Notes under the pieces: generated by a model
Told to the model about the DNA's origin: nothing
Databases searched by the model: none
Seen by the model: only the letters and a program-made list of their open reading frames with translations
Source: Aphidius gifuensis
Taxonomy: Eukaryota > Arthropoda > Insecta > Hymenoptera > Braconidae
Length of the DNA stretch: 64,000 nucleotides
Reading direction: 5' to 3'
Assembly: GCF_014905175.1 (NCBI RefSeq)
Contig: NC_057788.1
Span: 29,358,154 to 29,422,153, forward strand
Position numbers and translations under genes: made by a program
Part shown: piece after piece, positions 63,085 through 64,000 of the stretch
How positions within the stretch are numbered: the first letter of the stretch is position 1
Layout: each line of letters starts with the position of its first letter

Positions 63085-63175
63085 GAATCATATTAGACTG
63101 TTATATTCTCACAATAAGACATATACTGATATTCTCGCATAAATGATTAATCAAGCTGATAATCTAATATGATTC
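63085..63175. repeat. 13-bp perfect inverted repeat with 65-nt spacer
   Basis: GAATCATATTAGA at 63085-63097 is exactly complementary to TCTAATATGATTC at 63163-63175. Confidence 0.7.
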
Positions 63176-63429
63176 TTGCATTTTATAATTTTAAATTAGG
63201 CTATTAATTGTATTTCGTTGATATACAGATTATTCAATCACTCTTTACTTGACGAGTTGCGACGGCAGCTTGCGAGCAGCAGACCGAGCAGACCAGCTCT
63301 TTTTCGAGCGCGAGACTCAGCACTATACCGAGACGCGAATTCTTTCGTACCGCTAAGCCCTAAATTACGTACGCTTTTATCATAGTACTGACGTTTTTAA
63401 AGTTTCTCCAATAGACCTATTCACTATTT

Positions 63430-63700
63430 TAGCTGCGCAAGTCATAGCTGCAGCTATAACTTTTCGATTATTTTTTTCTATTGCGCTCGTAGCAGCAAAT
63501 CACGCAGCTGCAAGTATTCGTACTGCGCTACGCATAAAATTTCATATTTGATAGGACATTTTTTTTCACTTAATTCACCATGTCACTATCAGTCACTATG
63601 ATTACTTCACGCTAATTTCGTATGTAGCTGCAAGTATTCGTACTGCGCTTATCGCCGGAATTATTTGTACTGCGCTTATAGCTGCAAGTACTGAGGATTT
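63430..63700 (+). repeat. Interspersed short repeats with GTACTGCGCT core
   Basis: A 24-bp word is repeated exactly at 63506-63529 and 63626-63649 (120 bp apart). Partial copies lie at 63431-63460 and 63661-63692. The common parts are AGCTGCAAGTA and GTACTGCGCT. Composition is much less AT-rich than the rest of the window. Confidence 0.7.
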
Positions 63701-63770
63701 TAAAAAAAAAACAAAAAAATAATAATTAAACACATCCACAGTTATCAATATTACCATTACCATATTACCA

Positions 63771-63961
63771 ATCGTCCAATGTACTACCTAGTCCCTCTGC
63801 ACCTCCATAACTGACCGTCTGCTTCAGCAATCTTTTAGAAATCGTCCAGTGTCCTTCCTGCTCCTTCTTCATTGATCATCTGCTTCAGCAATCGTCTAGA
63901 AATTGTCCATTGTCCTCCCTGCATTTCATCCGTGAACCATCAGCTTTAGCAATTTCTAGAA
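63771..63961 (+). repeat. Tandem array, about 60-70 bp unit, three copies
   Basis: Units start at 63771, 63841 and 63902 with AT(C/T)GTCCA(A/G/T)TGT and end with CAGCAAT and a TAGAA-type word. Copies are degenerate; the array may continue near or past the window end. Confidence 0.7.
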
Positions 63962-64000
63962 TCAATTTTTGGAGCAGTATTTAAAAACTAAACGAAACAA

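Overview
The window is a stretch of nuclear DNA from an insect. It is extremely AT-rich: most intergenic DNA is A/T runs and the genes use mainly A/T-ending codons. Genes carry short GT-AG introns. The gene set (Pox neuro, a Vajk-type VPxPV-repeat cuticle protein, an LHFPL/TMHS tetraspan, insect-like Tom70 and Alg7) fits a holometabolous insect. The composition and compact introns suggest an AT-rich parasitoid wasp (Hymenoptera, braconid-like), but that placement is inference.

Layout. 1-13 kb is a dense housekeeping cluster. It holds Eaf6 (-) divergent from Tom70 (+), then Alg7/DPAGT1 (-) with an MGAT3-like glycosyltransferase nested on the opposite strand in its long intron. An unassigned coding-like exon, proteasome subunit alpha-5 (-) and a short divergent Max-like bHLH-zipper gene (-) follow. 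13.0-13.8 kb holds two diverged copies of a small TIR element; the better one has TTAA flanks. 14.3-31 kb holds an eight-exon VPxPV-repeat cuticle gene (-) inside a segment bounded by a long inverted repeat (arms about 14570-15135 and 30311-30870). 31-47 kb has no recognisable coding exon but contains several islands of balanced composition, a SINE-like insertion and orphan TATA boxes. It is probably the regulatory landscape of Pox neuro, whose five coding exons span 46986-57350 (+). The first paired-domain exon of Pox neuro is bracketed by a 481-bp near-identical direct repeat, and an alternative acceptor could add nine residues to the paired-domain linker. 59.4-61.9 kb holds an LHFPL-family tetraspan gene (-) with a GC-AG intron. 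The last kilobase is less AT-rich and made of short degenerate repeats.

How the genes relate. Most neighbours are functionally independent. The exception is the nested pair: Alg7 starts N-glycan assembly on dolichol in the ER, and the nested gene belongs to the GlcNAc-transferase III family acting on N-glycans in the Golgi. All exon structures were assembled by hand from reading frame, splice consensus and remembered family similarity. No database search or transcript evidence was used.
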